From positions 1-32,554 of the forward strand of contig JAAZZB010000016.1 in NCBI GenBank assembly GCA_014239365.1: 32,554 nt of DNA, read 5' to 3'. Of the stretch, positions 31,589-32,554 are shown one piece after another. The notes beneath the pieces were generated by a model. That model was not told the origin of the DNA. It did not search any database and saw nothing but the letters and a program-made list of their open reading frames with translations. Origin of the DNA: Verrucomicrobiia bacterium (GTDB lineage: Bacteria > Verrucomicrobiota > Verrucomicrobiia > Limisphaerales > UBA1100). The translations under genes were made by a program, and so were the position numbers. How positions within the stretch are numbered: the stretch's first letter is position 1; every line of letters begins with the position of its first letter.

Positions 31589-32197
31589 ATGGATTCTTGG
31601 GCTTTAACTCGGAGTAGTTTGCTGCATCGGTTGCGGGACTTGGAAAATCGGGAGGCTTGGGAGGATTTTTATGACACTTACTGGAAATTGCTGTTTGCTT
31701 ATGCGCGTCGGGCGGGGCTTTCGGAGGCGGATGCGGAGGATGTGGTGATGGAGACGGTGATTTGTGTTTCTAAACAGATGGAGGGCTTCGTGTATGAACG
31801 GGGCCGGGGCGGGGGGTTTAAGGGGTGGCTGAAGACGATTGTGCGGCGGCGGGTGGCGGATTTGTTGCGCAAACAATCGAGGCGTCCGCAAGAGGTGCTT
31901 GATGGGGAATCGATGCTGGCGGGGGAGGCGGCGCCGGAATCTGATTTGGAGGGTTTATGGGAAAATGAATGGAGCGAGCGGCTGGAGAAGATGGCGCTGG
32001 AGAAGGTGCGGCGTCGGGTGGGGATGAAGCAGTATCAAATGTATTATTGTTATGTGGTGCAGGAGTGGGCGGTGGATGAGGTGATGGAAACGTTGGGGGT
32101 TTCGCGGACGCAGGTGTATGCGGCGAAGTCGCGGGTGGGGGTGGTGTATGAGGCGGCATTGCGGGAGTTGGAGGAGGAAGGGGAGGGGGAGGTATGA
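31589..32197 (+). CDS. ECF-type RNA polymerase sigma factor
   Basis: A 202-residue sigma factor from ATG 31589, with GAGGG about ten bases upstream; a TTG at 31580 is the alternative. Region 2 spans AWEDFYDTYWKLLFAYARRAGLSEADAEDVVMETV and GGGFKGWLKTIVRRRVADLLRKQ. Region 4 is the helix-turn-helix YYCYVVQEWAVDEVMETLGVSRTQVYAAKSRV. This form of ECF factor is common in Planctomycetes and Verrucomicrobia next to Ser/Thr kinases instead of an anti-sigma factor. It is followed without gap (ATGA overlap) by a small basic protein and the kinase, so phosphorylation is the likely way its activity is controlled. Confidence 0.93.
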   Translation: MDSWALTRSSLLHRLRDLENREAWEDFYDTYWKLLFAYARRAGLSEADAEDVVMETVICVSKQMEGFVYERGRGGGFKGWLKTIVRRRVADLLRKQSRRPQEVLDGESMLAGEAAPESDLEGLWENEWSERLEKMALEKVRRRVGMKQYQMYYCYVVQEWAVDEVMETLGVSRTQVYAAKSRVGVVYEAALRELEEEGEGEV

Positions 32198-32421
32198 GTT
32201 TACGGAGGCATCAAATTTCCTGGCGTGGGCGATGGCGGCAACGGTTGCGGCGTTGGATTTTGCATTGGGTGGATCGGTGGTTGCCGGAACAGTCGCCACC
32301 GCTTGAAATGCGTGGACGGCAGGTGAGGGGCATCGGTTCGGTGCGTGAGGAGCGGTTGTTGGGGAATCGCTTGCGGCGTAAGTTGCGGGAGCGGCATCGC
32401 TCGGCGTTGTTGGAAAAATGA
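32194..32421 (+). CDS. Small Arg-rich protein between sigma factor and kinase
   Basis: A 75-residue protein with roughly a quarter Arg plus several Trp (MSLRRHQISWRGRWRQRLRRW at the start). No transmembrane segment or known domain is seen. Its ATG overlaps the sigma stop (ATGA), and its own stop overlaps the kinase start (ATGATGA), so all three genes are translationally coupled. The charge suggests binding to nucleic acid or to an acidic partner such as the sigma factor; this is inference. Confidence 0.65.
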   Translation: MSLRRHQISWRGRWRQRLRRWILHWVDRWLPEQSPPLEMRGRQVRGIGSVREERLLGNRLRRKLRERHRSALLEK

Positions 32422-32554
32422 TGAGCGATTCTGAATCGGACAAGTTGAATCCGCCTGACCCGCCCAAGGTGCCGGAGCACGAGCTGCTGCGGTGCGTGGG
32501 GGCGGGCAGTCACGGGGAAGTGTGGCTGGCGCGATCGGTGACGGGCCAGTATCG
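32418..32554 (+). CDS. Serine/threonine protein kinase, N-terminal part (runs off window)
   Basis: Forty-five residues are visible. After an acidic and Pro-rich lead (SDSESDKLNPPDPPKVPEH) comes the kinase glycine loop LLRCVGAGSHGEVWLARS, matching GxGxxGxVW of Hanks-type kinases. The ATG pair at 32418/32421 overlaps the stop of the preceding gene, so either may be the start. In related operons such kinases act with the upstream ECF factor. The catalytic core and any sensor domain lie outside the window. Confidence 0.85.
   Translation, partial: MMSDSESDKLNPPDPPKVPEHELLRCVGAGSHGEVWLARSVTGQY

Overview
The window reads as a chromosomal segment of a Verrucomicrobiota bacterium, most likely a Pedosphaera/Limisphaerales-type lineage. 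This is an inference from gene content, without any search. The supporting genes are a DUF1080 protein, a DUF255 thioredoxin/glycosidase-like lipoprotein, a long-tailed pseudopilin, a lipoprotein joining leucine-rich repeats to a cytochrome-c-like domain, an ECF sigma factor followed by a Ser/Thr kinase, a PQQ-repeat lipoprotein, and very many dispersed palindromic repeats. TAG, TGA and TAA all end genes, so the genetic code looks standard.

Layout. 1-923: start of a PQQ-type lipoprotein (minus), then repeat-filled spacer. 975-1724: ComB-like phosphatase (plus). 1832-8399: minus-strand housekeeping block of queE, a class III aminotransferase, rsmA, a Nudix hydrolase, a divergent diacylglycerol-kinase-like protein and a kinase-methyltransferase fusion. 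8434-11413: Rrf2 regulator, small C2HC protein, DUF255 lipoprotein. 11513-14371: nucleotide-sugar block (gmd, a GMD-like paralogue overlapping it, and a GDP-fucose synthase on the other strand), then a peroxiredoxin and a DUF1080 protein. 16125-16772: a Y1 (RAYT/IS200-like) transposase inside long inverted repeats. 17223-18875: tRNA-Lys, a candidate structured RNA with promoter and terminator, and a DAHP synthase gene broken by an amber codon. 18941-25330: surface and secreted proteins (two lipoproteins, a proline-rich bitopic protein, a DUF4177-like lipoprotein, a pseudopilin), tRNA-Val, a sigma-54 promoter with a possible small RNA, and a seven-unit array of 67-bp hairpin repeats. 25384-27759: subtilisin-like protease. 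28265-31509: visibly AT-richer accessory cluster with a RING-like zinc protein carrying 23-residue repeats, small membrane proteins and a zinc ribbon. 31589-end: ECF sigma factor, small Arg-rich protein and Ser/Thr kinase, joined by ATGA-type overlaps.

How parts may work together. gmd plus fcl give GDP-L-fucose for surface glycans. The aminotransferase and rsmA are 4 bp apart and probably cotranscribed. The sigma/kinase operon and two nearby genes of the AT-rich cluster share a GCGAACTGTTA-type upstream motif and may form one regulon. The transposase and a non-autonomous relative of its ends near 28.1 kb show that REP/REPIN-type elements have spread here.

Most noteworthy: the doubly damaged DAHP synthase gene, the sigma-54 promoter driving a short terminated transcript, the tetraloop-rich RNA upstream of DAHP synthase, the hairpin array, the transposase with its satellite copy, the kinase-methyltransferase fusion beside a lipid-kinase homologue that lacks the GGDGT aspartate, and the shared motif in the AT-rich cluster.
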